Below are positions 45,227 through 54,994 of a stretch of DNA of 63,351 nucleotides, piece after piece. The stretch comes from Anabaena sp. 4-3 (lineage in GTDB: Bacteria > Cyanobacteriota > Cyanobacteriia > Cyanobacteriales > Nostocaceae). Both the position numbers and the translations under genes were made by a program. Numbering within the stretch: the first letter of the stretch is position 1; each line of letters starts with the position of its first letter. The notes under the pieces were generated by a model. That model ran no database searches. It was not told the origin of the DNA and saw only the letters and a list, made by a program, of their open reading frames with translations. The DNA lies in NCBI RefSeq assembly GCF_001597745.1, contig NZ_LUHJ01000072.1, forward strand, positions 23,797 through 87,147, in the 5' to 3' direction.

Positions 45227-45228
45227 CC

Positions 45229-46077
45229 TTATAGAGTTCCCAGCGCAACGCTATTTGAGGTGGGTGTTGTCACCGAAACCGGAGTGCTAGGTGGATTTGT
45301 AGTTGAAGGTGTAGAACCAACTGCTGCTTCACCTACCATTCTGGCGACCTCAATACCGTATTGTTCCAGAATTACAATCGGATTGGAACCTTCATTCATT
45401 TCAATGCGTTTAATCAACAGACCATTTGCGAGTCGCTGTCCTGCTTCTACATAACGGCTGTTGGTTTCATTTGGTATTTTAATAATTGCTTGGGGTTCTT
45501 TCCCTACAACCACTACACCAGTGACGACAACTGCTTTGGCTAAATCAGGCTCGGTTGGCGGTGGTAGGACAGAAACTAAAGTGGGATTGGGGACAACTTG
45601 CGGTAAAACTTTAGGTAAGACGGGAGTTAAGCTAGGGGGTTTTGCTACTCGTGCTACCTTGTTTGGGGTTGTAGTTTTCTTTGTATTGCCATTGTTAGGA
45701 TTTACCGCCTGTGGTTTGGTAGCCATTGGTAGAGGCGGCAAGGATGGAACTGTTCTAGTAGTTGTATTTTGTCCAATTTCGGCGACTGGTTGCCCGACAA
45801 TTTGGGCAAATGGATCATTTCGCCCCTTGGAAACTACAACTACCCTTTCTGTGGCATTGGTAAGTTGAATCAAGCTAGGGCTGGCGGTGGCGCGCTTTGT
45901 TTCCTGGTTACCAGAAACTACAGGATTATTAAAAGACTGAGCTGCTGGGGGTGGGGTTTTAGCAGGCGGTGCTGCTTGAGGAACAGGATTGACAGCTTGT
46001 GGTGTTTCTTCCGAAGCACAGCCAGCGATCGCTACGGTAACAATAGCTGCAACTAAAATTTTGGTTTTTCTGCCCAT
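45229..46077 (-). CDS. Proline-rich lipoprotein
   Basis: A 282-residue protein with lipobox AIAGC (Cys20) after a short hydrophobic signal. A low-complexity Pro/Thr/Val-rich middle (about 25-180) follows. The C-terminal domain (about 185-250, AVVVTGVVVVGKEPQAIIKI, then EAGQRLANGLLIKRIEM) is a small beta domain like those of pilus-biogenesis or secretion lipoproteins. The exact partner is unknown. Confidence 0.7.
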   Translation of the reverse strand: MGRKTKILVAAIVTVAIAGCASEETPQAVNPVPQAAPPAKTPPPAAQSFNNPVVSGNQETKRATASPSLIQLTNATERVVVVSKGRNDPFAQIVGQPVAEIGQNTTTRTVPSLPPLPMATKPQAVNPNNGNTKKTTTPNKVARVAKPPSLTPVLPKVLPQVVPNPTLVSVLPPPTEPDLAKAVVVTGVVVVGKEPQAIIKIPNETNSRYVEAGQRLANGLLIKRIEMNEGSNPIVILEQYGIEVARMVGEAAVGSTPSTTNPPSTPVSVTTPTSNSVALGTL

Positions 46078-46236
46078 TAGCCGTTCTCAAAAGCTATAGG
46101 AAAATTGATCGGTTAAAATCCGCTATGCCTGTGTTTCAAACATAGCATTGTTACCTTTATAACCTAAATTTTGACATTTAAACGGTTGTTTTTAACACTA
46201 AAATTTCAGGATAAATGCTGATGGCATAGTGAGAAC

Positions 46237-47013
46237 TTAATCCTCTGCCGCACACATCAGATTTTTCAACAAGTCCAACCCTTTTTTAACTCGCCGGGAA
46301 ACTGTCACCACACTAATCCCCAACTGTTCTGCTACTTGCTTCTGAGTTAAATCCTGCAAAAATACACACTCTAAAACCTCACGGGTGCGTTGTTCTAGCT
46401 GGAACAAAGCTTGTTGCAGACGAATTTGGTCTTCTTGCGCCAATTGAAAACTACGATACTGGTGGTCAGGAACTAATTCTCCCAGACTCGTAGCTCCTTC
46501 ATCGCTATCTTGTACTGGTACATCCAGACTCAGAGGTGAACGATTCACCCATGCCAATTTGATATCCTGCCACTCGTCTGGGGAAATCTGTAGTGCAGCT
46601 GCTAATTCCGCATCAGTGGGTTGACGATTGTATTGTTCTCGTAAGCAACGTGAAACTCCGATTGCCCGTTGTTGTATGGCTAAGTAGCGTCTGGGAATTC
46701 GGACTGTCACACCTTTATCTCGAAGATAGTGTTGAATTTCACCCCGAATATAAGGAATAGCAAAGGAACTGAAGGCGTGTCCTTTGACAAGTTCAAATCG
46801 TTCAATCGCTCGAATTAAACCCAGACAACCAACCTGAACTAAGTCGTCATAGCTTTCACGACATTGATTCATCCAATAGTGAGCTTCTTTTCTCACCAGT
46901 CCAAAATTAAGTTGTACCAGTTGATTGCGAACAGTTTCTGAGCGAGATTGTTGATATTCTCGCAATAACTGCCAAATTTCTTGCTTTAGTTCGTTGGTAG
47001 TTGTAGTAGGCAT
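46237..47013 (-). CDS. sigF: RNA polymerase sigma factor, SigF (group 3) type
   Basis: A 258-residue sigma factor. Region 2 has LVQVGCLGLIRAIERFE, then FSSFAIPYIRGEIQHYLRDK; region 3 has VRIPRRY...; region 4 has REVLECVFLQDLTQKQVAEQ followed by LGISVVTVSRRVKKGL. The regions fit the flagellar/sporulation-like group 3 subfamily, called SigF in cyanobacteria, where it controls pili and motility. It lies downstream of psbO in the same orientation, after a terminator. Confidence 0.85.
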   Translation of the reverse strand: MPTTTTNELKQEIWQLLREYQQSRSETVRNQLVQLNFGLVRKEAHYWMNQCRESYDDLVQVGCLGLIRAIERFELVKGHAFSSFAIPYIRGEIQHYLRDKGVTVRIPRRYLAIQQRAIGVSRCLREQYNRQPTDAELAAALQISPDEWQDIKLAWVNRSPLSLDVPVQDSDEGATSLGELVPDHQYRSFQLAQEDQIRLQQALFQLEQRTREVLECVFLQDLTQKQVAEQLGISVVTVSRRVKKGLDLLKNLMCAAED

Positions 47014-47659
47014 AGCATCGCGTTTATTGAGGAAATAAACAATCTAATACTCGGTGGAAACCCAGGCTGCGATCGCGCGATATCAAAGCAAATATGATGC
47101 TATATGCCCCCTGCAAATTTCTAGTCATTTAAACTTGTAATTATTTAAATGCGTAGAGGCTGATATCGAGCTAAATTTAAATAAGCTAAAATGGCTTTGT
47201 CTTTTGATTTCTTGTGGGTATTTAATGTAGCTTTAACTGAGCTAACTAGAGCCACAATATATAATTTTTGGTTATATTTGAAACCGAAATAGTACCTAAT
47301 TTGATTTATAATAATAAGGTTGACCCTTCACTATATTTTGGGAAGATGTCCCCAAGAAATTCTCAGTAAAGTTACTAACAATTCATCTAATCCTTAAATC
47401 TGCTTAGTCAAATAGCCGTAAATTAACATAGTTATCTAGGTTGTTTCTTAAACTAAAAGAGTAGTCTGAGCCACTAATAGCTCCATCCTGATTACGGAGA
47501 AGTAACAAAACTTTACTTGTTTTTATTCGCTTAAATATGGCAAAAAGCAGCTTAACCGGAGACAAAAACTAAACTCTGGCAATGACTAGCATTCACGCTT
47601 TCAAAATGCCCTCATCTATGGTTCGACTGCCATATTAATCAATCATGATTTCAACCCAT
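47014..47659. other. Long gap between psbO and the sigma factor gene
   Basis: No gene, but the promoter of the sigma-factor gene must lie here. AT-rich runs and a HIP1-like GCGATCGCGC at 47070 were seen. No clear regulatory palindrome was seen. Confidence 0.45.
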
Positions 47660-47687
47660 AAAAAAAAGGGCTAACTAGCCCTTTTTG
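47660..47687 (-). terminator. Terminator of psbO
   Basis: AAAAAGGGCT pairs with AGCCCTTTTT around AACT, with flanking T-run on the minus strand, 92 bases after the psbO stop. Confidence 0.85.
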
Positions 47688-47779
47688 TTGGTCAACCTAC
47701 TGTGATTTAGTTCGAGAAGGTAATTTGCCAGGTACAGAATTTGTTCGTGAATCCTAACTGATAGAGGTTATCAGAAGAA

Positions 47780-48613
47780 TTAAGCACGATTGGGTTCAAC
47801 CCTAGCGTAAAATAGACCACGAATTTTGACTTCTTTGGGTTCAGCCGAACCTAAATCAGTATCAGATGGTTGTTCACTCTCGAAGGTTCCAGCAATTTCA
47901 CCAGTAGAGCTGTCTACTTTAGCTACTTGCAGAGAGATTTTGCCGTTGAGAATTTCAGCGCGCTTAACGTTAGCACGGGTTAATTCTTCGTCATCAGCTT
48001 GTGCTGGGAGAGCTACGGCATTATCATAGCCGCTAACGATACCACGACCTTTAGGATCTAAGAAAGCAGCACCACGGTAGGAAGGTACTTTGAAACTGCC
48101 TTCAAAGTCAGTGGAAGTATTCAGACTGTTTAAACCAGGTTGTGTTTGAGCTACTAAGTTTTTAATGGTGAATAGGAAAGGTACGCGCTCACCACCAGGT
48201 AGCTGCACGGTAATGGCTTGGAAGTCCAAACCATCATCTTCTACAAAAGTCAAGCTGTTATCTGGGTTAATTTTCAGATTACCGGAAACTTGGTCAATGG
48301 TAGAAGTGTATCTGGTTAACAATTTGCCAGGTACGAATTCTGCTACTTGACGTTTATTCGCAGGTTCTTCCTTAACGAAGAAATTGGTTGGTTCCAAGCA
48401 GAGTTCTTTAATCGCATAGGATTGGCTAGAATCCAAAGGAATGGAACCACGGCTGGTTTCTCCCAGTTGGGGGCATTTGTTCGCCAAGCCAGTGCCGCGA
48501 ATTTGTTCATAGGTGAGTACATCTCTACTGCTAGCAGTAGGAGCTTCACTACAAGCAGTGATTAGTCCCAGGCACAAAGCCAAGAATGCCACAATTAAAG
48601 CGCGATACCTCAT
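47780..48613 (-). CDS. psbO: Photosystem II manganese-stabilising protein PsbO
   Basis: About 277 residues from the ATG at 48613, chosen because GAGG lies 8 bases upstream; a Met six codons earlier is open. A lipoprotein-like signal LITAC, then LTYEQIRGTGLANKCPQL, PTNFFVKEEP, and GSFKVPSYRGAAFLDPKGRG match PsbO. It is the 33 kDa lumenal protein that shields the Mn4CaO5 cluster. Only two cysteines (KCPQL and ELCLEP) are expected for its disulfide, and both are present. Confidence 0.97.
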   Translation of the reverse strand: MRYRALIVAFLALCLGLITACSEAPTASSRDVLTYEQIRGTGLANKCPQLGETSRGSIPLDSSQSYAIKELCLEPTNFFVKEEPANKRQVAEFVPGKLLTRYTSTIDQVSGNLKINPDNSLTFVEDDGLDFQAITVQLPGGERVPFLFTIKNLVAQTQPGLNSLNTSTDFEGSFKVPSYRGAAFLDPKGRGIVSGYDNAVALPAQADDEELTRANVKRAEILNGKISLQVAKVDSSTGEIAGTFESEQPSDTDLGSAEPKEVKIRGLFYARVEPNRA

Positions 48614-48994
48614 GATCAACCTCAATGTCAAAAATTAATATCTCAAAGGTTTGGGCAGGTGAATAAGCACATTTTGACAGAGAAGTGCGTACTTTCAGTA
48701 ACACGAAACTGTTGATGTTCGTGTTTCGCCAATGGGTAGACATTGGCAGCGTCGCTACAGTCTTTCTGTATTATGTATGTAACATTACTACACACAGCCC
48801 ATAGCTTTATAGGGAAATCAGCCAGATCATACGATTTTTTTTAACTCAAAATCAAAGCACTCTAAATCTCAATTGAGTAGCTTTGATCCCATCTAGCTAC
48901 CTTTGAGCCTGTGGGAAGCGTTCCAGCTCACCTATATGAATGCCCACAATCTTCGGTAAATTTGAGGAGACAGGATTTTAACGGAGCGGTTGAG
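48614..48994. other. Promoter gap upstream of psbO
   Basis: No further gene. It should hold the divergent promoters of psbO and the 48995 gene. No clear -35/-10 pair was identified by eye. Confidence 0.4.
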
Positions 48995-49351
48995 ATGAAC
49001 AAACACAATGATTCTGAATCAGGGCTGTTGCCGGATGAGATGCACAAAATTGTGGCTGTAGTGCATGATGTGGCATTGGCCTATAAAGGCGATGTCATGG
49101 CTCTTTTACAATTGCTGCGCCAGTTGGAGCAGTTACACCGGGAGATTCGAGATGGTGCTTTTCATGAGAGTTTGCCGAATAACCGTCAGCAACTCTACGC
49201 ACTACTGAAAGATATAGAGTCTGAGGGTGGTTGGCCTTATATTGAGCGTATGAGACTACAGCGATTTTTAACCAATTTTTTCCCAGAAGCAATTGATGAA
49301 GATAGCCCACAGGAAATTAGTGAAGATATGTTAAGTAGCGATCGCTCTTGA
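48995..49351 (+). CDS. Small helical protein of unknown function
   Basis: A 118-residue protein if started at the ATG at 48995 (MNKHNDSESG), which has GGAG about 10 bases upstream; an earlier in-frame ATG at 48911 is less convincing. Predicted helices include EMHKIVAVVHDVALAYKGDV, MALLQLLRQLEQLHREI and YIERMRLQRFLTNFF. The C-terminus is acidic. No known domain. Confidence 0.6.
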   Translation: MNKHNDSESGLLPDEMHKIVAVVHDVALAYKGDVMALLQLLRQLEQLHREIRDGAFHESLPNNRQQLYALLKDIESEGGWPYIERMRLQRFLTNFFPEAIDEDSPQEISEDMLSSDRS

Positions 49352-49641
49352 GCTAGTCAGCAGTTAGACGGCTGTGGGGGAAAAACTGTCTGTTGATGGT
49401 AAACTTAATCACATAAGATAATTAGGTTGTCAATGTAGCAGTTTGTAATGAAACTAAACAATTTATCCTCATAGAACAGGAAAAATAACTCATGCCTAAA
49501 TTCTATTCAGGTTGCTGTAAGGTATAACTAGAAATCAGTTTTCTGAGCGCAGGAAAGCTAGTCAGCCCTAGTGATTGTACTGAAATTAACAGATGATTCA
49601 AGGCTAACAATGAATTAGACTGCAAACGACAAGAGGTATCA

Positions 49642-50496
49642 ATGCCTGGCATAGTATCCGTTTCCCGTAAAGATTTATCTCAACGCCGTCAGCAGCTACG
49701 CCGACAGCGACAAATGCAAATTTTGCAAGCTATTTGGCGCACAGGGGCTATTACTGGATTGGCAGGTGGGTTGCTGTGGCTGGCAATCCAGCCAATTTGG
49801 ATACTCAAAACGCCTCAACAAGTATCGATCACATCCAATAATCAATCCTTGTCACAGGAGGCAGTGCAGTCGCTATTAGTGCTGTCATATCCGCAATCTT
49901 TATGGCGAATTCAACCAGATGCGATCGCCGAATCATTGAAAAAACAACCAGCTATTGCCCAAGCTACTGTCAATCGTCGCCTTTTTCCTCCAGGTTTAAT
50001 CATTGAAGTTCAAGAAAGAGTACCTGTAGCAATAGCTCAAAAGTCTCAATCCCAAGCTAATGACACTAGCAAAAAACAAATATCTACAGGCTTCTTGGAT
50101 GCTCAAGGGGTTTGGATTCCTTTAGAAAAATACAAAATGATTAACCCCGAAATTAAATTACCTAGCCTGAAAGTGATCGGGTTTACGGAAGAATACGGAA
50201 AAAACTGGAGTCAACTTTATTCTTCTGTTAGCCAAAGCGCAGTAAAAATTACAGAAATAGATTGCCAAGACCCAGCTAACTTAAAGCTGAAAACTGAAAT
50301 CGGAACTGTCTATCTTGGCTCTCTCAGTCCCCAGTTACCTGAACAAATTAATGTACTTGACAAACTACGCCACTTGCCTAAAAAAATTAATCCTCAAGAA
50401 ATAGATTACATTGATTTGAAAAACCCTAATTCTCCATTAGTACATATAAACCAAAAGAAAGAAATGGTTAATTCTCAGACTCCCTCAAAAATTTAG
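49642..50496 (+). CDS. ftsQ: Cell division protein FtsQ/DivIB type
   Basis: A 284-residue protein with a short basic cytoplasmic start (KDLSQRRQQLRRQRQMQ), one transmembrane helix (about 33-55) and a POTRA-like domain (about 58-125: QVSITSNNQSLSQEAVQSLL, then LWRIQPDAIAESLKKQPAIA and LIIEVQERVPVAIA). It bridges early and late divisome parts. It lies upstream of ftsZ in the same orientation. Confidence 0.87.
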   Translation: MPGIVSVSRKDLSQRRQQLRRQRQMQILQAIWRTGAITGLAGGLLWLAIQPIWILKTPQQVSITSNNQSLSQEAVQSLLVLSYPQSLWRIQPDAIAESLKKQPAIAQATVNRRLFPPGLIIEVQERVPVAIAQKSQSQANDTSKKQISTGFLDAQGVWIPLEKYKMINPEIKLPSLKVIGFTEEYGKNWSQLYSSVSQSAVKITEIDCQDPANLKLKTEIGTVYLGSLSPQLPEQINVLDKLRHLPKKINPQEIDYIDLKNPNSPLVHINQKKEMVNSQTPSKI

Positions 50497-51242
50497 TAGG
50501 TTTTATGTTTTAAATCTCCCAGACTGTTAATCAATTAAGAAAATTTATTTTTATAGAAAAATATTAGAGTAGTCAGTTTCAGACCTGACAATGTTGCTTT
50601 CCAATGACCACCATAGTAATTCTCCGTTTGCCCATTCTCCCATAAAGAAATGCACAACTTGATCATGATCCGCCTAACCTAGTATCTCCTTGTGATTTCT
50701 CGCAGTAGTGATGTATTTCATCCCGATGAAATTTAATGTAGCTAAAACTTCACTTGAGTCACTACTCGACAACCAGCCAATGAAAGTAGGGTTTAAAGAC
50801 TAATTTTGCTCTTACTCATGGGAATTTAATCAACACAGGCTGAAATCCGATTACTGTCAAGCTTTTCTCTAGCTACAACGGCCAACACAGCAAGTAAAGT
50901 GTTATATAACTAATTGGCATAGTGTTTATAGCTGTAAATTTCGGCATCAACAACCCGTGAAACTAAATTTTTGTTTAAAGTAGCAATTATCCCCAATTGA
51001 CAAACCTATCAACTATATTATTAATGCAGACAAGACCTGCTTTTGCTCAGGCTGACAGGTTTTGCCGTCACCTCAAAATTGTGATTGTTTTATAACTTGT
51101 ATTTTTATTAAGTTGATGTTTAATTGCTGAGATTTAGCCGCTAAAACTAATCATCCAGGAATAGAGAACAAGATTTTTCAGTATCGCATTCCTGAAAATG
51201 TATCTAAAAACACAAAAAATATGATTAATATCAGGCAGTGAG
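50497..51242. other. Long gap between ftsQ and the ftsZ region
   Basis: No gene seen over about 745 bases. It probably carries ftsZ promoters. A possible hairpin (AAGACCTG and CAGGTTTT near 51032-51062) followed by T-rich sequence is a weak terminator candidate. Confidence 0.45.
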
Positions 51243-51554
51243 GTGAAAACCAAGGTTGTGAGTAGTAATATCAATGACCAATTACAATCATTAGCGAAAC
51301 TAGAAAGAATGTATCGGTTATGTCAGAGATATACTAGGGAAAATTGGCTATATAGTGACAATATTCATGTCTTATTGCAGTTATACAGCTCAATTTTAGT
51401 GAAATATAGGTATACTTCTCTAGAATTAGCTATGCGATGGTCTGCATTGCTGGCTGATACCACAGCAAGACTTCACACTTGCAATCCACTTCAGGTTGGA
51501 AGTAGTGAAACAATCAAGAGCAGTGCCATCGTTTTTGGCATTGACAAACTATAG
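51243..51554 (+). CDS. Possible small protein upstream of ftsZ
   Basis: A 103-codon frame starts at GTG and ends 57 bases before ftsZ. It is Leu/Tyr/Arg-rich (LERMYRLCQRYTRENWLY, then LLQLYSSILVKYRYTSLELA). The ribosome-binding site is poor. It has no signal peptide and no family match. It may be real, given its length and position, or an unused open frame in the ftsZ leader. Confidence 0.35.
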   Translation: MKTKVVSSNINDQLQSLAKLERMYRLCQRYTRENWLYSDNIHVLLQLYSSILVKYRYTSLELAMRWSALLADTTARLHTCNPLQVGSSETIKSSAIVFGIDKL

Positions 51555-51611
51555 TTGACTCTTAGGCATGTAGCATCTAAATAAAGTCGTTTATCTACCT
51601 TTCTGAATCCA

Positions 51612-52901
51612 ATGACACTTGATAATAACCAAGAGCTTACCTATAAAAATACCCAATCTTTCGGGCAGTCGGGTTTTTCACTAGCAGTTAACTCAACTAA
51701 CCCCTTTAATCACTCTGGGCTGAATTTTGCACAAAACCATGACAGTAAAAAGATTACTACGGAAACTAGCCGTATTGGGGAGATTGTACCAGGACGGGTA
51801 GCCAATATCAAAGTAATCGGTGTCGGCGGTGGTGGAGGCAATGCCGTTAACCGAATGATTGAGTCTGATGTTTCAGGGGTGGAGTTTTGGTCGATCAACA
51901 CTGATGCTCAAGCTTTAACGTTGGCAGGTGCCCCCAGTCGCTTACAAATTGGACAGAAGCTAACACGAGGTTTAGGGGCAGGTGGCAATCCGGCTATTGG
52001 TCAAAAGGCGGCAGAAGAATCCAGAGATGAAATTGCCACAGCTCTGGAGGGTGCTGATTTGGTGTTTATTACTGCTGGCATGGGAGGCGGTACTGGTACA
52101 GGTGCAGCCCCAATCGTCGCAGAGGTTGCCAAAGAGATGGGTGCTTTGACTGTAGGTGTAGTAACACGTCCTTTTGTGTTTGAAGGTCGTCGTCGCACGA
52201 GTCAAGCCGAGCAAGGCATTGAGGGACTCAAAAGTAGAGTTGATACCCTGATTATCATCCCAAACAATAAATTGCTGGAAGTTATCCCTGAGCAAACACC
52301 AGTGCAAGAAGCTTTTCGTTATGCGGATGATGTGTTGCGTCAAGGGGTGCAAGGCATTTCCGATATTATTACGATTCCTGGCTTGGTAAACGTAGACTTT
52401 GCCGATGTGCGGGCTGTGATGGCAGATGCAGGTTCGGCATTGATGGGAATTGGTGTGAGTTCAGGCAAATCGAGAGCTAGAGAAGCCGCGATCGCCGCTA
52501 TTTCCTCTCCATTGCTAGAATGTTCTATTGAAGGTGCTAGAGGTGTAGTATTTAATATTACAGGTGGTAGCGACCTGACTCTACATGAAGTCAATGCTGC
52601 CGCCGAAACAATATACGAAGTAGTTGATCCCAACGCTAATATTATTTTTGGTGCAGTCATTGATGACAGGCTACAAGGTGAAGTCAGAATTACCGTGATT
52701 GCTACTGGTTTTACAGGCGAAATACAAGCCGCACCTCAACAGAATGTAGCCAACGCTCGTGTAGTACCTTCTCCTTCCAGACGCACGCCCCCACAACAAC
52801 CATCAGCTAACCCACCCGCACCTGCTCCTATTCCAGAACCAAAAGAAAAAGCTGGACTGGATATCCCTGATTTTCTGAGAAATCGGCGGCCACGGAATTA
52901 A
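51612..52901 (+). CDS. ftsZ: Cell division protein FtsZ
   Basis: A 429-residue tubulin homologue. The nucleotide-binding motifs [12 protein letters not shown] (71-82) and [12 protein letters not shown] (156-167) and the synergy loop [13 protein letters not shown] are in place. The N-terminal about 60-residue extension is typical of cyanobacteria, and the Pro-rich linker ends in the conserved tail [14 protein letters not shown]. It forms the division ring. Part of the ftsQ-ftsZ block. Confidence 0.98.
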   Translation: MTLDNNQELTYKNTQSFGQSGFSLAVNSTNPFNHSGLNFAQNHDSKKITTETSRIGEIVPGRVANIKVIGVGGGGGNAVNRMIESDVSGVEFWSINTDAQALTLAGAPSRLQIGQKLTRGLGAGGNPAIGQKAAEESRDEIATALEGADLVFITAGMGGGTGTGAAPIVAEVAKEMGALTVGVVTRPFVFEGRRRTSQAEQGIEGLKSRVDTLIIIPNNKLLEVIPEQTPVQEAFRYADDVLRQGVQGISDIITIPGLVNVDFADVRAVMADAGSALMGIGVSSGKSRAREAAIAAISSPLLECSIEGARGVVFNITGGSDLTLHEVNAAAETIYEVVDPNANIIFGAVIDDRLQGEVRITVIATGFTGEIQAAPQQNVANARVVPSPSRRTPPQQPSANPPAPAPIPEPKEKAGLDIPDFLRNRRPRN

Positions 52902-53795
52902 GCGGTTGAAGATTTGAGATTATTCAAAAGTTTAATCTTAGGTCAGGCTGAGTGCTATATAAAATCTGCTAGTTCTCCAGTTGCACCGGAGGTAGGGTCA
53001 GCAATGCTGCAACTATCTCGGTTACTGTACGTTGCTGTCACCAATATATCTAGACCATTCAAAAACAACATCAAGTTATCAAGCAAGTCGATAGGCACAA
53101 AACACAGCCGTATGTGGGTGACTCAGGAACCCACATACGTCCTACCCTTCGGGAACGCTCCGCGAACAGCCAGGAGATGTAGTACCAACGCATATTTTAA
53201 TATGCGGGACATCAAGTAGTATCATAAGATGCTGGCATTTTTTTAGGGTTATTTCTTTCTATTATGTCCTAACCTATGCTGCGACTGCTATAAAACTCAT
53301 TTAAAATTTGTTTATGCCAGATTAACTAGATATTTATACATATTGAAATTGAATCTTAAAATATAGTTTATTTCTGGTTAAGTAAATACAACACCGTAGT
53401 TTTTCTAGTGTTTTTTTTCAAAAAATTCATATTAACTTTAATTAAATTTCCCACTAAGAACTTATAGTATCCCAGAAACTACCTTTTCAGTATTTTATAC
53501 AGTAAATATGCTAAAACATATTGATAGTATAAGAGGATAAAGAAGTAATAATGTACTTTCTAATTTAAGTAAAAATACGATACTTGAGTGTTTGAGACCA
53601 ACTTAAAAATTAAAAATTTGTCACCATTTGTAAAATCCTTAGTGTTAGCCGATATAGATAAAGATATAAACAACCTGTGTAATTTTTATACACAAAATCT
53701 TTTTTTTTATAAGATAATTGAACAATCTTGAGATAGTAGAACAAAGATGACAACAGTACAGTGATTCAAGAATAAGACAGGGGAAGAAAATCAAA
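52902..53795. other. Long AT-rich gap with palindromes after ftsZ
   Basis: Carries a perfect 11-bp hairpin (53109-53139), a TACCCTTCGGGAACGCTCCG repeat fragment (53142-53170), and a CGCATATT/AATATGCG palindrome (53189-53206). The part from 53,250 onward is very AT-rich, typical of a promoter zone for the PEP-CTERM gene. No supported gene. Confidence 0.6.
53109..53139 (+). terminator. Hairpin after ftsZ
   Basis: CGTATGTGGGT and ACCCACATACG are perfect 11-base arms with a 9-base loop. There is no T-run afterwards, so either a factor-dependent end or a repeat element. Confidence 0.4.
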
Positions 53796-54548
53796 ATGAC
53801 GAAAAATTTTTCTAAGTTATTTCTGAGGATATCAATTACATCGTTTATCGGAATCTACTGTTTAGCTTTAGCCCCCTCGGCTTTAGCAAAGAATGGTAAC
53901 GGCAATGGTAAAGGCAATGGCAATTCCAACCAGACTTCAACTACCAACACCACTACCACTACCACCGCTTCCAGTGCAACTTGTAGTCTTACAGATGTAT
54001 TCCTGGGAAATGTCAGTGCTTCAGCTTGTCAAGGGCCTTTTAGTGGTAATGACACGGGATCGAGCAGTACGTTGCTTGATGATTTGAATAGCGGACTGTT
54101 TAATCTTGGTGTTGATGCCACTTGGGAGTTAGTGGGAAAAACTGATAGTCCAGATAATTTTGGCTTTGAAGCAACAGGCAAAAATTCTGGTAGCTGGAGT
54201 CTAAATCAAGCACTTGGCGAGGGTTTATCTACATTTGTGATTAGCCTGAAAACAAGTAGTGCATATAGTACCTATCTGTTCAAAGACGTTGATTTTGCTA
54301 AAACAGGTTTAACAGGTTCCTTCAATACAATCGGTGTTGCCCTAGATGGGAGTGGTAAACAGGGTAAGGATCTGTCCCATGCCTCAATCTTTAGGGCTAC
54401 TTATGTCAACCTTCCCGAACCAGCGAAAGCCAAAGTACCAGAACCAACTGCTACTATAGGTCTTGGTCTAGTTATGGGTGGTATGTTGATTAATCGTCGT
54501 CGCAAGTCTCATGGCATCCAGCAATGCCGTAGTTCACAACTAAGTTAA
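53796..54548 (+). CDS. Exported PEP-CTERM protein with Gly/Asn/Lys-rich start
   Basis: A 250-residue protein. Signal peptide (about 8-30) ends SALAKN, then a low-complexity NGNGKGNGNSN and poly-Thr stretch, a beta-rich central domain (ATCSLTDVFLGNVSASACQG, SSAYSTYLFKDVDFAKTGL), and the C-terminal sorting signal PEPTATIGLGLVMGGMLINR followed by RRRKS. PEP-CTERM proteins are recognised by an exosortase and tend to be extracellular-polymer linked. Two cysteines may form a disulfide. Confidence 0.85.
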   Translation: MTKNFSKLFLRISITSFIGIYCLALAPSALAKNGNGNGKGNGNSNQTSTTNTTTTTTASSATCSLTDVFLGNVSASACQGPFSGNDTGSSSTLLDDLNSGLFNLGVDATWELVGKTDSPDNFGFEATGKNSGSWSLNQALGEGLSTFVISLKTSSAYSTYLFKDVDFAKTGLTGSFNTIGVALDGSGKQGKDLSHASIFRATYVNLPEPAKAKVPEPTATIGLGLVMGGMLINRRRKSHGIQQCRSSQLS

Positions 54549-54606
54549 GCATCTACTATCAGTAGCAAAGTTCTAAAATGAATTATCAGATCAAGTTGAG
54601 GACTTT

Positions 54607-54867
54607 ATGGCTGCTAAAGTAGAAATTTACACTTGGAGAACTTGCCCTTTTTGCATTCGAGCTAAAAATTTGCTCAATCAGAAGGGCGTGGAATTTGTTG
54701 AATATAGCATTGATGGAGATGAGCAAGCACGGGCTAAAATGTCTGAAAGAGCAAATGGCAGACGTTCCGTACCACAAATTTTCATCAACGATCGCCATGT
54801 CGGTGGTTGTGATGATATTCACGCTTTAGAAGCTCAAGGCAAGCTAGATGAGTTACTAGCTGGATAA
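54607..54867 (+). CDS. grxC: Glutaredoxin 3
   Basis: An 86-residue thioredoxin-fold protein with redox motif CPFC (C13, C16) and the downstream family motifs VPQIFINDRHVGG and GGCDDIHAL. It reduces disulfides with glutathione. gshB follows 127 bases later, a conserved functional pairing. Confidence 0.95.
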   Translation: MAAKVEIYTWRTCPFCIRAKNLLNQKGVEFVEYSIDGDEQARAKMSERANGRRSVPQIFINDRHVGGCDDIHALEAQGKLDELLAG

Positions 54868-54994
54868 TTCCTGAGATTACCCAATCATTAGCATGGGCTG
54901 TTTTCCAGTAGCAAAGATGGTGAATCAGTCAGATCATCAAGGGATAATCTAAATTGACTATCCTGAGAATGTTCTGGCGATTGAGGCAAAAAGT

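Noticed and set aside
45461-45868. 135-codon plus-strand frame inside the lipoprotein gene
   Set aside because: Antisense to the Pro/Thr/Val-rich lipoprotein; its low-complexity Gly/Thr/Val text is a shadow of that gene.
52914-53219. 101-codon frame after ftsZ
   Set aside because: Starts 12 bases after ftsZ but runs through the 11-bp hairpin and a TTCGGGAACGCTCCGCG repeat; codon use is poor and no motif is seen.
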